In this document: positions 1 to 10,399 of the stretch, piece by piece | Numbering within the stretch: position 1 is the stretch's first letter | How the letters are laid out: each line of letters opens with the position of its first letter | Assembly (NCBI GenBank): GCA_016720545.1 | Contig: JADKKK010000020.1 | Location: forward strand, 1-48,341 | Reading direction: 5' to 3' | Length of the DNA: 48,341 bases | Source: Myxococcales bacterium | GTDB taxonomy: Bacteria > Myxococcota_A > Polyangia > Polyangiales > Polyangiaceae | Position numbers and translations under genes: made by a program | Notes under the pieces: generated by a model | Seen by the model: only the letters and a program-made list of their open reading frames with translations | Database searches by the model: none | Told to the model about the DNA's origin: nothing

Positions 1-250
1 GCCGCGCGCGCCATGCCTTCCAGTCGTCCCGGCTGATGCGCCCGCCGACGAGCCGCTTCTCAGGAGGCCTGCGGGTGGGCGCGACCTTCTTCGACGAGCA
101 GCTGCGCTCGCGAGACCAGGCAGCGCGGGCGACGAGGCCGAAGGCGCCGCGTGCGTCGTTGACCGCATCGCCGAGAACCGCCGGTCTGACCTCGCGCCCG
201 AGCAGGTTCACCCGGCGATCACCAATGGCCTTCTTCGAGGACCCTGCATT
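1..250 (-). CDS. Partial open frame of unknown function, runs off the left edge
   Basis: Reading the minus strand from the stop at 251-253 towards base 1 gives an uninterrupted frame of about 83 codons with strong G/C preference at third positions, as in the real genes of this window. The peptide includes VNLLGREVRPAVLGDAVND and ends in an Arg/Lys-rich stretch at the edge. I recognise no family. The true start is unclear: no convincing ATG follows the upstream stop, and the neighbouring 2-3 kb is full of frame breaks, so the gene may extend further right in another frame. Open frames of this size also arise by chance in GC-rich DNA, so this is a tentative call based on codon use only. Confidence 0.3.
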
Positions 251-873
251 TCAACAAGCCTCTACCGTGCGCAGCGAGTGGCGCTTCCCCGCCTGTGGCG
301 GCTCACGTGCGCCCGATCCTGCGGGCGATCAGGCCAGTTCGACGCTGCCGGTCCACGAGGCGCACATCCGCACGCGCGTCGTCAGGCTCGCCGAAGGCAA
401 ACCGCGGACGCGACGCCGCGCCGTGCTCCCGCACCTACGCGGGCACGGGCGAGGTCATGCAGGCCGTCGCGTACACCACTGCCCGCGGCAGCGCGCTTCG
501 CGAAGCGCCGCGTTCCCCATGCCTGGAGCCATGTGCTCCGGCATCCTCCGGCTCGAGCGTGACCACATCGGAGGTAGGAGGATCGTCTGCGTGGCGCTCA
601 CGTCGAGCGCCGCGTCGCGCGGACGCGGCCCCGTAAGCGTGTGGCTCGTGCTCGCGGGGCTCGCGGTGCGCTCTCCCTTCGGCGAGCGGCTCGCGCTCTC
701 CGCTCCCCACCGCGGCCCGGAGGAGGCTGCCAGACTGGGACGCCACCCGCGGCGTGCGCTTCTCGCTGGTGGGGCGCCACGGAAGGCAGAGCTTCCTCGA
801 GGCTCCACTTCGTGACGCACCGCTACGGGTTTCGCGCCGCGCGAGCGCCATAACCACGAGAGGCAGCGGCGCC
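251..873. other. Unassigned stretch with fragmentary frames on both strands
   Basis: About 620 bases in which no single frame keeps coding character. Short plausible pieces appear in different frames, for example TYAGTGEVMQAVAYTTARGS on the plus strand near 435-495 and RGVRFSLVGRHGRQSFLEA near 750-800, but they cannot be joined into one gene without several corrections. It probably holds one or two real genes broken by indels, as in the adjacent regions. No RNA gene or repeat was seen. Confidence 0.3.
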
Positions 874-1255
874 TCAGCGGCCTCCCGACGCCGCCCGCAG
901 CGTGTGCGCGTAGTCGTCCACGTCGCTCACGCAGCGACCCCCGCTGCACGCCCGGCCCGCGACGACATAGTCCAGCTTGCACCGGTAGGCCGGCTTCGCG
1001 CAGGCCTCACAACCTCGGGACGCGGTCACGCACGCGGTGAGTGCCGAGACGCCTTAGGGCCTCCGAGCGCCGTGGTGTCGGTCCCGACGCCGGGACGCCC
1101 TGGCCCTTGCACGTGAGCGGCGACGTGAACAGTACGCAGTCGGCGTCGACCGTGCAGGCGCGCTGTGGTTCGATCAAGGCGAGCGCTTCGGCCTGAAGCT
1201 CCGCGCAGTCGGGGCGTGTCCCCGTGCGCGCACCGCACCCGACGAGCACGAGCAC
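874..1255 (-). pseudogene. Cys-rich small lipoprotein, reading frame broken
   Basis: The minus strand reads a GTG-started lipoprotein-like N-terminus (LVLVGCGA, possible lipobox), then CAELQAEALALIEPQRACTVDADCV, a pattern common in myxobacterial secreted proteins. The frame is lost near 1030-1070. In another frame it resumes as ASRGCEACAKPAYRCKLDYV and RACSGGRCVSDVDDYAHTL, ending at the TGA at 874-876. Together this makes a protein of about 125 residues with many cysteines, probably disulphide-bonded and membrane-anchored outside the cytoplasm. The signal peptide looks short because an in-frame stop lies just upstream, which may be another sequence error. Function unknown. It may be a true pseudogene or an intact gene with one or two base-calling errors. 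Confidence 0.5.
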
Positions 1256-1383
1256 GCCGAGCGCGACGGCGACCTTGCACGTGTGGGTGGTTCACCCAGC
1301 GCGGCGCTTGGGCGAGCAGGAGCCACGGAGCACGGCGAAGCGTAAATCGGCGAAAAACCGACCGGATCGAGCGGTTCGGCGCT

Positions 1384-2974
1384 CTAGTCATGGAGGGCCT
1401 CCTTGGCAGCGTCAGGGCCTGGGTCGTGCGCCTCCACCGAGAACGAGAAGCTCACGCGGTCGACGTGAAAGCAGAGCGGCGCGCCGCGTCGCCCAGGCGC
1501 GCCCTGGCCGCGCGCGAGACCACGGTGCCACTCCGGGAGCAGCACGCCGTGGGGAAATGCGAGGTCGATATCTCCCCTGGCGCGAGATGCGCCCGCGGAG
1601 CAACTGGCTCGACATCGCGCGATCTTTGAGCACGCAGTACGCGAGGAACGCGTCAGCTCGACCAGCACTCGGCCCACGCGCCCGTGAGGACGTGCGGCGC
1701 AGGGCGAGGCCGGAGAAGCGCAGCTCGGCGACGCGTCGGGCGCGGAGCCGCGCCGGGCGGGCGAGACCGTGATCGCGCCGTCCTCCGCGCGCGTCACCTC
1801 CGCGCGCTCGAGGACGTGCATCAGCATCCCCTCGGTAGAGCAGCCTCGCGCCCAGCGCAGGCACCACGCTCGGATCGCGTTCGTCACGAACGCGATCCGT
1901 CGTGCCCCGATGCGGATGCGCACGTGGACACGCCAGTTGGTCTGCACGGGAGACGGGAGAGCCTCCAGAACGGCCCCAGGAACGCGAAGCCGAAGTGCCC
2001 GTGAAGAAGAATCGGAAGGTGAAAGGCGTACCTCCCGTCCGGCCCGAGGCGCTCGAGACAAGCCCTTCAGGGCACGAGGTGCCCCCTCGACCGCCGCAAC
2101 CGGAACGAGGTAGTTCCACGGCAGACCACGTCTCGGATCTAGCTCCGCATCTCGGGCACCTCGGCGGAGCGGGCTCGACGAGCGCGCCCGAGAACCGAGG
2201 CGGCTGTTGGACGAAGTCCGACGAGGGCGACCGGAAGAGCCCGGGGTCGGGGTGGCTCCACGGCGCGCGCCTCCCCGTGGCGTGATGCGGACGGGCGCGA
2301 GGAGCACCGCCTCGGTCACGAGCCGAGCCACACCGGGAGCTGCATCGTGAACCCAGCCCGTTCGCCGCGGACACGAACACGGGGCCTGGCCGCACGCCGG
2401 GAGGAGCAGCGCCGCCCAGCGCGACAGCCATCGTCGCCCACGTTGGGCCGCTGGGGGAGCGTGAGCGCGCGACCACGTGCCCGCGCGCGCGAAGCACCGT
2501 CCACCCCAGCGCCCCGAGCGGTGTAGAAGAGCGCGCCCCAGCCGGCGGTGAAAGGGAAGAGCGCGCGCTCGAGCGCGAGGTACCCCTCCGGATCGGCGGC
2601 CGCGAGGTGACCCCGCGAGTGACCACACCGCCTGCGCGTATTGGTCCGGCGCGACGGCGACGAGCGTGAGCGCGAGCACGCTCCATGACGCCGCGCTCGG
2701 TGAGCAAGCGCACGCGCCACCATCGCCAACGCCATGGGGGATCGGCGACGGCGCAGAGCTGCCACGGGCCAGCCGAGGCGAAAGCGCCACGGTGCGCCGC
2801 GATCGTCGCCATGCGGGCCGCCCCGGAGGTCGCCGTGCCGCCCGGCAGGGTCGGGAGGAGGAGCGCGGCCATCGAGAGCATCGCCAGGCCGAGACCAAGA
2901 AATTGAAGATGAGCGAGCGCTCGAGGGCGCGCTCGCGCAGGGTGTACGCGAGGCGCTTCGCGGGGGGCCTCCAT
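1384..2974 (-). pseudogene. Membrane protein of unknown function, many frame breaks
   Basis: A minus-strand gene can be pieced together across three frames. It starts near the ATG at 2972-2974, followed by KRLAYTLRERALERSLIFNF and then GLGLAMLSMAALLLPTLPGG, a clear membrane segment. Later come WSVLALTLVAVAPDQYAQAV (second hydrophobic stretch), DPEGYLALERALFPFTAGWG, PWNYLVPVAAVEGAP, VQTNWRVHVRIRIGARRI and a C-terminus DRVSFSFSVEAHDPGPDA before the stop at 1384-1386. At least six frame changes are needed. The corrected product would be roughly 500 residues with an N-terminal membrane region and a C-terminal soluble part. I do not recognise the family. The density of breaks in coherent, GC3-rich sequence suggests assembly errors more than natural decay, but this cannot be settled from sequence alone. 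Confidence 0.45.
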
Positions 2975-3107
2975 CGCGCAAGCGTAGCGACCCGGGTGGA
3001 GAGGGGTCGCCCCCCGATGGGACTTGACGTTTCGCACGAGCGCCGCCCGCGGGACCGGTAGCTTCTCGCGAAGCCGACGCGTGGGCACGCGCGGCGCCAG
3101 GAGAGCC

Positions 3108-3889
3108 ATGGAGGAGCAAGCGCTGTGGAGCGGCCATCGTCCGCCGCGGTCGTGGACGCTGACCAGCCGCGAACGCGGCACGCGGTGCCCCGACTGTCCC
3201 GGCGCGACCTCGCTGCTCGACGCGCTGCCGGGGGGGCGCCTGGCGTGCCCATTCTACTCCTGCGCCCTGGTCGCCCGCGCCACGGTGCCGGCGGACCTGC
3301 TCGCGGGCTCGGGGCTCACGCTCGTGCGGCGTGGCATCATCGTCAAAGGAGGCCGTGGACGCGACGGGCGCGCCACGGTGATCGACGTCGTCGGGCCCGG
3401 CTCTGCGCTCGCCGTTCGCTCACCGCCCGGGCGTCACGGCGTTCGCCGCGGGGCCCGCGCTGCTCTGCGCGTGCCCACCGCGCGACTCGAGGAAGGCCTC
3501 GCCGGGCCCGATGGGGCGGGCCTCGCCCGCGAGCTGCTCTGGCTCCAGCAGGCCGCGCTCGCGCGGATGGAGCGCCTCGCCGACGCGCGGGGCGCCCCAC
3601 GGCGAGCGCGTAGCCGCCTCCTCTCGCGCCTCTCGCCGACGGCCTCTCCGCGCCGCGGAAGCTCGACCTTCTCCCCGGCGACTGCGCCAGCGAGAGCTCG
3701 GCGCTGCTGGCCATCCGCCACGAGTCGGTGTGCCGTGAGCTCCGGCGCCTCGAGCGCGTGGGCGTGGTGCGCCGCACCTCGGAGGGACTCGAGCTGGTCG
3801 ACCGCGCCGCCCTCGAGGGCGGCGGCGCCCGCGAGGACCTCCCGCCTCAGTCCTCGCGCTCGGAGAGAGAGGCGTGCTCGCGTAGCTGA
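3108..3889 (+). CDS. Crp/Fnr-like transcription regulator with N-terminal Cys cluster (frameshifted)
   Basis: The ATG at 3108 opens a protein of about 260 residues. The central part (ADLLAGSGLTLVRRGIIVKG ... VIDVVGPGSAL) looks like the beta-roll sensor domain of Crp/Fnr regulators. The end (ALLAIRHESVCRELRRLERV, then GVVRRTSEGLELVDRAAL) looks like their winged helix-turn-helix. The frame shifts near 3410 and 3470 (compensating) and again near 3600-3650, so the HTH lies in another frame and ends at 3887-3889. Unusual for the family, the N-terminus has Cys27, Cys30, Cys47 and Cys52, which could bind an Fe-S cluster or zinc. Its 3' end overlaps the end of the convergent Rrf2 gene. Family assignment is by pattern; the ligand is unknown. 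Confidence 0.6.
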
Positions 3890-4263
3890 GTGAGCGGCGT
3901 GGCGCGGAAGCTCTTCTCGAGCAGCGCCGCGGCCTGGTCGAGCTTACGGTGCAGCGGGCAGAGCGCCCGCGCGTGCTCGGGCAGGTCGAGCGGGCACGAG
4001 GTGATGCGCGGGATGGGGTCGACCGCCTGTACGACATCGTACACGGTGATGCAGGACGGCGGCCGCGCGAGCGCGAAGCCGCCGGCGGGACCCCGGACGG
4101 AGGTGACGACGCCGTGGTGCACGAGGCCTTGCAGCACCTTCGACAGATAGCTCGACGGTACCTGCGTGTGGCGCGCGATCACCTGGAGCGTGAGGCGCGC
4201 GCCCTCGTTCTCGGTCAGAAGTACCACTGCGCGGAGCGCATATTCGCTTGTCTTCGTGATCAC
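3847..4263 (-). CDS. Rrf2-family transcription regulator
   Basis: A 138-residue protein starting at the GTG at 4261-4263, chosen because ITKTSEYALRAVVLL is the canonical Rrf2 N-terminus; the open frame extends further but lacks homology-like features. A winged helix follows (SSYLSKVLQGLVHHGVV, then RGPAGGFALARPP). Cys71, Cys90 and Cys102 are present, and the CPLDLPEH...CPLH pattern marks a subfamily in which Cys and His could hold an Fe-S cluster, although the classic three-Cys spacing of IscR/NsrR is not exact. Such proteins repress genes in response to iron-sulphur status, nitric oxide or redox. The divergent neighbour at 4414 is a possible target through the 150-bp gap. Base composition matches the surroundings and the frame is intact. 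Confidence 0.85.
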   Translation of the reverse strand: MITKTSEYALRAVVLLTENEGARLTLQVIARHTQVPSSYLSKVLQGLVHHGVVTSVRGPAGGFALARPPSCITVYDVVQAVDPIPRITSCPLDLPEHARALCPLHRKLDQAAALLEKSFRATPLTQLREHASLSERED

Positions 4264-4413
4264 CGGGTCGCGTCCGCTCTTCGACGGGTCTACGCAATCT
4301 CTGGCGGTCTCTAGCAGCGCGTCGCGCCCGACACTACCGCTGCGCGAGCCGGGCTTTACACGGCGCTCGCGCGGCACCACAATCGAGGGAGTGCCCGGGA
4401 GAGGCACCGGCTC

Positions 4414-5546
4414 ATGGCGCGTGACTCCTCTTCGGAGAACCCATCCTGTGGTCGGGTCGGCCCAAGGTCGTGCCCGCCCACGGACCTACCTGCTCGCCGC
4501 CGCCGCCGCCGCCGCGTCGGCCGCGGCCATGCTGGTCGGGTTCGCCATCGTGTCCGCCCTCGCGCTGCACGCCACCTACGCGGGCCTGCTCCTGGGCGCA
4601 GCCTGGTGCGCGACCGCCGCGCTCGCGCTGTGGCAGGGGCCGAGGCTCTACCGCGCCGGTCTCACCTACGAGGTGACCGAGGGCACGTGGTCGTGAGCCG
4701 CGGCCGCTTCCGCCGAACGATCGACAGATTCACCATTAGTTACGCAATTATACGCTGGAACCTCGCGCGCCCGGCGTGGGCGATCTGGTCGTTGTACGCG
4801 CCGTCCCGACCGGCGCGCTGCGCCGCACGCTCACGCTCGTGCTCGTCGATCTCGAGAGCCCCGATCGCGTGTGGGCGGCGGTGCGCGGCGTGATGCCCTC
4901 GGCCACCCTCGGCGACGGCGAACGACCTCTCGCCCAGCGCCTCGACGTCGGAGAGCGAGTGCTGTGGTCCGGCACGCCGCGGGCTGCGCGCTGGACGGTC
5001 CGTCGCGCCCTCGCCTCCGCGCTCGCCGCGGTGCTCTTCCTCGCGGCGGCGCGCGGCCTCATGCGGTCGGTCCCCGCGCTGCTCCGGGTGCTCCGCCTCC
5101 ACGTCCTCCCGGCCACCACCTTCGGCGTGCTGGCGGGCTCGGTGGCGCTCGGCGCGCTCCTCGCGGTCGGCGCATCGCTCGTGGTCGCCTACGCGTCGTG
5201 GGTGAAACCGGGGCAGCTCGCGAAGGTCACCCGGTATTTCGTCACGAACCGCCGAGTGCTCATCCGCCGCGGCCACGAGGAGCTGTCCCTCGATCGGGGG
5301 TGCATCGCCTACGTCATCACCGCCCCCTCGGACTCGTCGATGCGCCGCCTCGAGGATCTCTTCCTCGTGCTCGATGGCCCGCGCGCGCGCGCGCTGGCGG
5401 CGAGCGGCGCGTTCGGCGAGGCGCAGCCGCCGGGCGACGAGCTCGTGCCGATGTTCTCCCAGATCGACGACGCCGAGACCGCGTTCTCGGTCCTCCAGAA
5501 GCGGTCGAGCCCCTCCCTGCCCCCGCCGCTGCACGACGCGGCGTGA
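4414..5546 (+). CDS. Membrane protein with two bPH-like LWSG repeats (frameshifted)
   Basis: One gene split over several frames. The N-terminal part, read in mixed frames from the ATG at 4414, contains EPILWSGRPKVV, then a membrane segment (MLVGFAIVSALALHATYAG, TM1-2) and LTYEVTEGHVVVSRGRFRR. From 4776 to 5546 the frame is intact: VGERVLWSGTPRAARW, another hydrophobic hairpin (residues about 85-150 of that frame), then VTRYFVTNRRVLIRRG and a soluble end. The repeated pattern 'GE.(V/I)LWSG.P', membrane helices, then 'Y.VT.RRV..RRG' is typical of bacterial PH-like (bPH2) membrane proteins, here apparently duplicated within one chain. Frame shifts are near 4425, 4488, 4695 and 4770. Function unknown. 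It is divergent from the Rrf2 regulator. Confidence 0.6.
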
Positions 5547-5765
5547 ACGAGGCCGCGGGGTTTCTGCGTGGCGCCGGCGCGGCCGGAGCTTCGACTCGAC
5601 CCCGCTTGGCTTGACCTCGCCCCCGCCGTGGAGTGTCCGCACGGAGCCGATCGCCGTTCGGTCAGGCCACGGACACGACCACGACCGACGTCGAGAGCGG
5701 CGAGCGCCGGCGCCCGCGCTCGGGCTCGGGCCGGGCGCGCGCGCCGGGTGTGCTAAAGGGCTGCC

Positions 5766-7427
5766 GTGGTCGGCTCAGGGCAGGTCCTCTCCTCGAAGTA
5801 CAAGCTCGGGCGCTTGCTCGGCGAGGGCGGCATGGGCGCCGTCTACGAAGCGGAGCACCTCGTGCTCGGCACGCGGGTGGCCGTGAAGATCCTCCACGCC
5901 GAGCTGGCGCGTCGCGAGGGGCTGATCGAACGCTTCATGCAAGAGGCGATGGTCGCCGCGCGGATCCGCAGCGAGAACGTGGCCCACGTGATCGACGTCG
6001 AGCGCACCGCCGACGGCGTCGCGTTCATGGTGATCGAGCTGCTCGAGGGCGAGTCGCTCGCGGACATGCTCGATCGACAGAGCCGCCTCGATGCCTCCAC
6101 CGCCTGCGAATACACGCGGCAGATCCTCCTCGCGCTCGAGGCCGCGCACGCGCTCGGCGTCGTGCACCGCGACCTGAAGCCCGAGAACGTGTTCGTGACC
6201 TACGTCGGCGACCGTCCGGTGCTGAAGCTCATCGACTTCGGTATCGCGAAGCTCCGACGAGAGGGCGCGGGGGGCCGAAACCTCACCGTCGCCGGGGTGC
6301 TGATGGGCACCGCCGAGTACATGGCGCCCGAGCAGGCGTACTCCGCCGACGCTGTGGACGCGCGGGCCGACATCTACGCGGTCGGCGTGATGCTCTACGA
6401 GATGCTCGCGGGGGCGCGGCCGGTGTCCGGCGACGACGGCCGCGTGATCGCGCTCAAGATCGAGCGCGGCGAGGTGGTGCCGCTCGTGCGCGCCGCGCCG
6501 GGCGTGAAGCCCGAGCTGGCCGGCCTCGTGCACCGAGCGATGGCGTTCCGTCGCGAGCTCCGCTTCGCCTCCGCCGCCGAGATGCGGCTCGCGCTCGAGG
6601 CCGCGGCGGACGCGCGCGCCGGATCGCTCTCCTCCGCGCGACTCGCGGAGCTCACCGCGAAGGCGGGCACGGGCACGTTGATGGGGGCGCCACTCCCGCT
6701 CCCTGCACCGACCGAAGGCTCCGCGCCACCTCCACAACCCGCCCCGCGCGCCTCCTCGCCCCCTGGCGACGCGGCGTGGGCGGCTCCGGCCGAGGCGCGT
6801 GGGACCGCGCTCGCGCCCGTCCTCGCGTCGCCTCACGCGCCTCACGCGCCTCACGCGCCTCACGCGCCTCGCGCACAAGCTCCCTACGCTCACGCTCCTC
6901 CGGACCGGCGTCGCGCCGAACCCGCGCGGCGGCGGAGCTCCCGCCTCATCCCCGGGCTGATCGTGGGCTCGCTCCTCCTTGGCGCGGGGATCGCGGCCGC
7001 GGTCGTGCTGACGGGCACGGGCTCCACCCCTGCGCCCCCGCCGCCCGGCCTCGGCGTCGTGCCCCCGCTCCCGACCGTCGCGCCGGGCGTGACGGACCCG
7101 GTCGGGCCGCTCACCACCCCGCCGCTGGGAAACGTCCCTCCCCTCCAGACGCCGCCGGGCCCCGCGACCGCGGCGCCGAAGGCGAGCGGCGCACCGCCAA
7201 CACCGAGCGGCGCGCCGCCGTCCCCCAGCAGCAGCTCGAGCGCGCCCCCGCTGCCCTCGCTCGCCCTCCCGCCTCTCCCGACGGCCCTCCCCAGCTTTCA
7301 GCTCCCGACCGCGTGGCCGAGCGCGCCCTTCCCGATGCCCGCGTTCCCGCTGCAACCGAGCCCGCCGGGCCCGCCGAGCCCGGCGCCGTCGGGGCCCGTC
7401 GTCCCCTCGGGGCCCCCGGGCTACTGA
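5766..7427 (+). CDS. Transmembrane Ser/Thr protein kinase
   Basis: A 553-residue Hanks-type kinase with a GTG start. The kinase domain (about residues 12-270) has the glycine loop GEGGMGAVY, ATP-binding Lys41 in VAVK, the catalytic HRDLKPEN and the metal-binding DFGIAK, followed by GTAEYMAPEQ of the activation segment, so it should be active. After an Ala/Pro linker with a short His-Ala-Pro repeat comes a membrane helix (GLIVGSLLLGAGIAAAVVL, about residues 396-415). An outside part made almost only of Pro, Ala, Ser and Gly follows (to residue 553), probably an extended stalk rather than a sensor fold. The gene is preceded by about 220 non-coding bases and followed on the same strand by the DUF4175 gene 61 bases later. 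Substrates cannot be told from the sequence. Confidence 0.95.
   Translation: MVGSGQVLSSKYKLGRLLGEGGMGAVYEAEHLVLGTRVAVKILHAELARREGLIERFMQEAMVAARIRSENVAHVIDVERTADGVAFMVIELLEGESLADMLDRQSRLDASTACEYTRQILLALEAAHALGVVHRDLKPENVFVTYVGDRPVLKLIDFGIAKLRREGAGGRNLTVAGVLMGTAEYMAPEQAYSADAVDARADIYAVGVMLYEMLAGARPVSGDDGRVIALKIERGEVVPLVRAAPGVKPELAGLVHRAMAFRRELRFASAAEMRLALEAAADARAGSLSSARLAELTAKAGTGTLMGAPLPLPAPTEGSAPPPQPAPRASSPPGDAAWAAPAEARGTALAPVLASPHAPHAPHAPHAPRAQAPYAHAPPDRRRAEPARRRSSRLIPGLIVGSLLLGAGIAAAVVLTGTGSTPAPPPPGLGVVPPLPTVAPGVTDPVGPLTTPPLGNVPPLQTPPGPATAAPKASGAPPTPSGAPPSPSSSSSAPPLPSLALPPLPTALPSFQLPTAWPSAPFPMPAFPLQPSPPGPPSPAPSGPVVPSGPPGY
6831..6866 (+). repeat. Four exact 9-bp repeats inside the kinase linker
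   Basis: CCTCACGCG occurs four times in direct succession, and a fifth degenerate copy follows. It encodes Pro-His-Ala units in the linker between the kinase domain and the membrane helix. Because the unit is a multiple of three, gain or loss of copies would change linker length without breaking the frame. Confidence 0.85.
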
Positions 7428-7488
7428 GGTCGCGCGCGGGGGCTCGCCGGCTTGGCGCGCGCGCGCGGGGGCTGGTACCGTCACCTCC

Positions 7489-10399
7489 GTGCCCGGGCTC
7501 CCCGACGCGCTCGCTTCCCACCTCCGCGCCTTCCGCGAGGAGCTCGCCGCCCCACGCGCGCGCCTCCGCTACGCGGTGATCGCCCTCGCGTTGGTGCTGG
7601 GGCTGCTGCTCGCTCGGGGTGGCACGGTGCCCGCGCAGCGGCGCGCTGGGCGCGTTGGTGGCGCTCGCCGCCGCGCTCCTCGCGCTCGACGTGCGCGCGC
7701 GCAGACGGACCTCCGGACCCCGCGAGGTCCTGAACCACATCGTGCGCCCCGCGGCGCCGGCCGAGGCGGAGCGCGCCCGCCGTGCGCTCACGTTGCTCGA
7801 GACCCGCGACGGCACCTCCCGGGAGCTCGCCGAGCTCCACGTCGCGCGGGCCTTCGCGGCCATCCCCGAGGGCCAGGTCGTCGGGCGGGCGCGGCGGCTC
7901 GCGTTCCGCTTCCGCGTCGGCGCCGGGCTCGTGGTCGCGGTCGCCGCGGGCTCGTGCGCCCAGAACCCGTGGGGGCTCGTCGAGGGCGCCGACGTGCTCG
8001 TGGCCCGGGGGGGCCGCGCGCCCGTCGACCTCGTGTGGCTCGCGCAGCCGGAGCTCTCCGCGCGCGCGCCGGACTACCTCCACCGCGGCGAGCGCCATGA
8101 GCCCTACGGCGAGGAGCTCGAGCTGCCGCGCGGCACGCTGCTCTCCTTTCGCGGCACCCCCATCCACAGCGGGCGCAGGCTCGCGATGACCGACGGCAAG
8201 GTCGAGGTCCCGTTCGTCGACGACGGCACGGGCGCGGTGGTGGCCCGCTGGTCGCTCGCCGACACCGCCGAGCTCCGAGTGGTCGCGCGGTTCGGCGACG
8301 TGGTGATCGAAGAGCCGGCGCACACGCGCGTGACCTCGATCCCCGACGCCACGCCCGTGGTCACCCTCGAGGGCGCCCCGCGCACAATCTCGCTCGCACG
8401 AGACGCAGATTCCGTTGAAATTCCCATACGTTACCATGCCGAAGACGACCACGGCCTGCGGGAGGTCCACCTCGTCCTGCGCGCCGGGGCGCGCGAGGAG
8501 CGGCGCGTGCTGTCACGGCTCGACGGCGAGACGCGCACCGATCGCGGCGGCCACGTGCTGCGGCCCACCGATCCCTTCTTCAAGCGGAGCCACGTGCCGG
8601 TGGAGGTGAGGGTCGCGGCGAAGGACAACGACCCGATCACCGGCCCGAAGTGGGGCGAGAGCGAGGCCCTCACGGTGGTGCCGCCCGACGTGGGCGAGCC
8701 GGAGGCGATGCGCCTCGACGCGCTGCGGGCCGTACGGCGGGCCTACGTAGACGCGCTCGCGTACCGCCTCCGCCACGGAGAGGCCGGCCAGGACGCGATC
8801 GACGCCGCGCGCCTCCACGAGCTGTCGAGCAAGGCAGCCGAGCGGCTCTCCGAGGTCCTCGGGGGGTCGTTCTCCGGGCTCAGGATCAGCAGCCGCCTGT
8901 CGGCGAGACTCCGCACCAGCGAGCGCCGCGTGGTCGCGGCCGAGCGCAAGGAGGCCACCTCGAAGAGCGCCGAGGCGAGACGCGGTGCGCGCGCCGCGAC
9001 CGAGCAGATGGCGCTCGTCGTCGACGCGGTGATCCGCGGCCTGGGTCATCGCGACGCGCGCACCTCGGCGAAGGAGCTCGCCGACGTGGCCGACGACCTC
9101 TCGGTCGGCGCGGCCCAGGCGCGCGCGAAGACGGCGAGCGCGGCGGCCGAAGGCGCCCGAATGGACGCGGCGGAGGCGGTGCTCCGTGGCGGCCAACGCC
9201 AGCTCGAGCGGCTCGGCTGGCTCGGGCAGGATCTCGGCGAGATCACGGCGGCGGGCCTCTTGCGCGTGACACGCACACGCAAGGAGGCCGACCTGCTCCA
9301 CGCCGAGCTCGCGGCGCGCGATCTGGCGGCCCGGCTCCGCCAGCCGGATCCCTCGTTCGGCTCACGCGGGGGTGGCGGTGGCAAGGGCGAAGGCGGCGAG
9401 TCCAGCGGCCAGCCCGGCCAGGGCGAAGGCGAGGGCGACGGCTCTGGCTCGGGGGGTGGCAAGGGCGAGGGCAGCGACGCGGAGCGCGCCTTCAACGAGG
9501 CCGCGCAGGGGCTCGATCGCCTCGCGGCAGAGCACGCGGAGAACATGGGCAAGGTCGAGCAGGCGCTCGCCGAGGGCGCCTCCGAAGAAGACCGAAAGGC
9601 GCTCATGGAAGAGGCCAAGAAGCACGCGGACGCCGTGCGCGAGGCGGTGCGCGACCTGCCCTCGGTCGGCGGGGGGAGCGGCTCGTGGACGAGCAAGGGC
9701 GCGGCCTCCCGCGAGCTCGCCGAGCAGATGGCCCAGTCGCTCGAGCAGGGCAGCCCGGCCGATGCCGTCTCCGGCGGGCGGAGCGCGATGGCTGCCCTCG
9801 AGGAGGCGAAGCGCCTCGCCTCGCGCGGCGGACTGATGCGCAGCGGCGCCTCCCAAGAGCTCCTCGACGAGGCCCAGAGGAAGCTCGGCCCCGAGCTGCG
9901 GTGGGCAGAGGATCGCCTGGCCCAGATGAAGGCGCGGGCCCAAGCGCGCGCGCGCGGGGATCTGGCCAAGCACGGCAGCGCCGAGGGACAGCTCTCGGAC
10001 AAGGCCACGGATCTGTTGAAGAAAGGAGAAACTGGGGGGAAGGGCGACGGGGAGGGTGCGCTCCCCGAGCCGGCCCTCGACGGACTCCGCGAGGCCGCGC
10101 GCGCGGCGCGGGAGGCGGCAGAGGCGCTGAAGCACGGCGACGCGGACCGCGGGCAGAGCGCCCAGCGCGAGGCCCAGGCGAAGCTCGAGGCCGCCCGGCG
10201 GGCGCTCGGCTCCTCGAACGACGACGGGGAAGCCGACCTCAACCCGCGCGGCGCCGACGGCGCGACCCCGATCCCCAAGGCCGACGCCCACAAGGGACCC
10301 GAGGAGTTCAGGAAGCGGGTGCTGCGAGGGCTGGGGCAGCCCGCCGCTGGCCGCCAGCGGGACGCTGTGACACGGTACGCCGAGGGCCTCCTCCGATGA
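7489..10399 (+). CDS. DUF4175-like envelope protein (one frameshift)
   Basis: A protein of about 970 residues starting at the GTG at 7489. The first 45 codons (RYAVIALALVLGLLLARGG, TM1) are in one frame. The rest follows in another from about 7625 (LGALVALAAALLALDV, TM2), so there is one indel near 7620-7640. After the hairpin comes a beta-rich region, then long charged helices rich in Ala/Glu/Arg, a Gly-rich segment (residues about 625-655) with repeated GEG and GGGKGEG, and a Lys/Glu coiled-coil end with QPAAGRQRDAVTRYAEGLLR. This layout matches DUF4175 proteins, large inner-membrane proteins of unknown function. Its stop overlaps the next gene's ATG (ATGA), indicating translational coupling to the metalloprotease-like protein. 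Assignment is from architecture. Confidence 0.75.

Noticed and set aside
36..815. Long plus-strand open frame of 259 codons
   Set aside because: It is Arg/Pro/Ala-rich without any motif, and the minus strand at 1-250 shows better codon character; long empty frames are expected in this GC-rich DNA.
6831..6866. Short tandem repeats considered as a CRISPR or origin iteron array
   Set aside because: The units are 9 bp, have no spacers and lie in frame inside a kinase gene; they only encode a linker.
8650..10395. Plus-strand open frame extending far upstream of the metalloprotease start
   Set aside because: The part before 10396 is an out-of-frame, Arg-rich reading of the DUF4175 gene; the ATG at 10396 starts a proper signal peptide.
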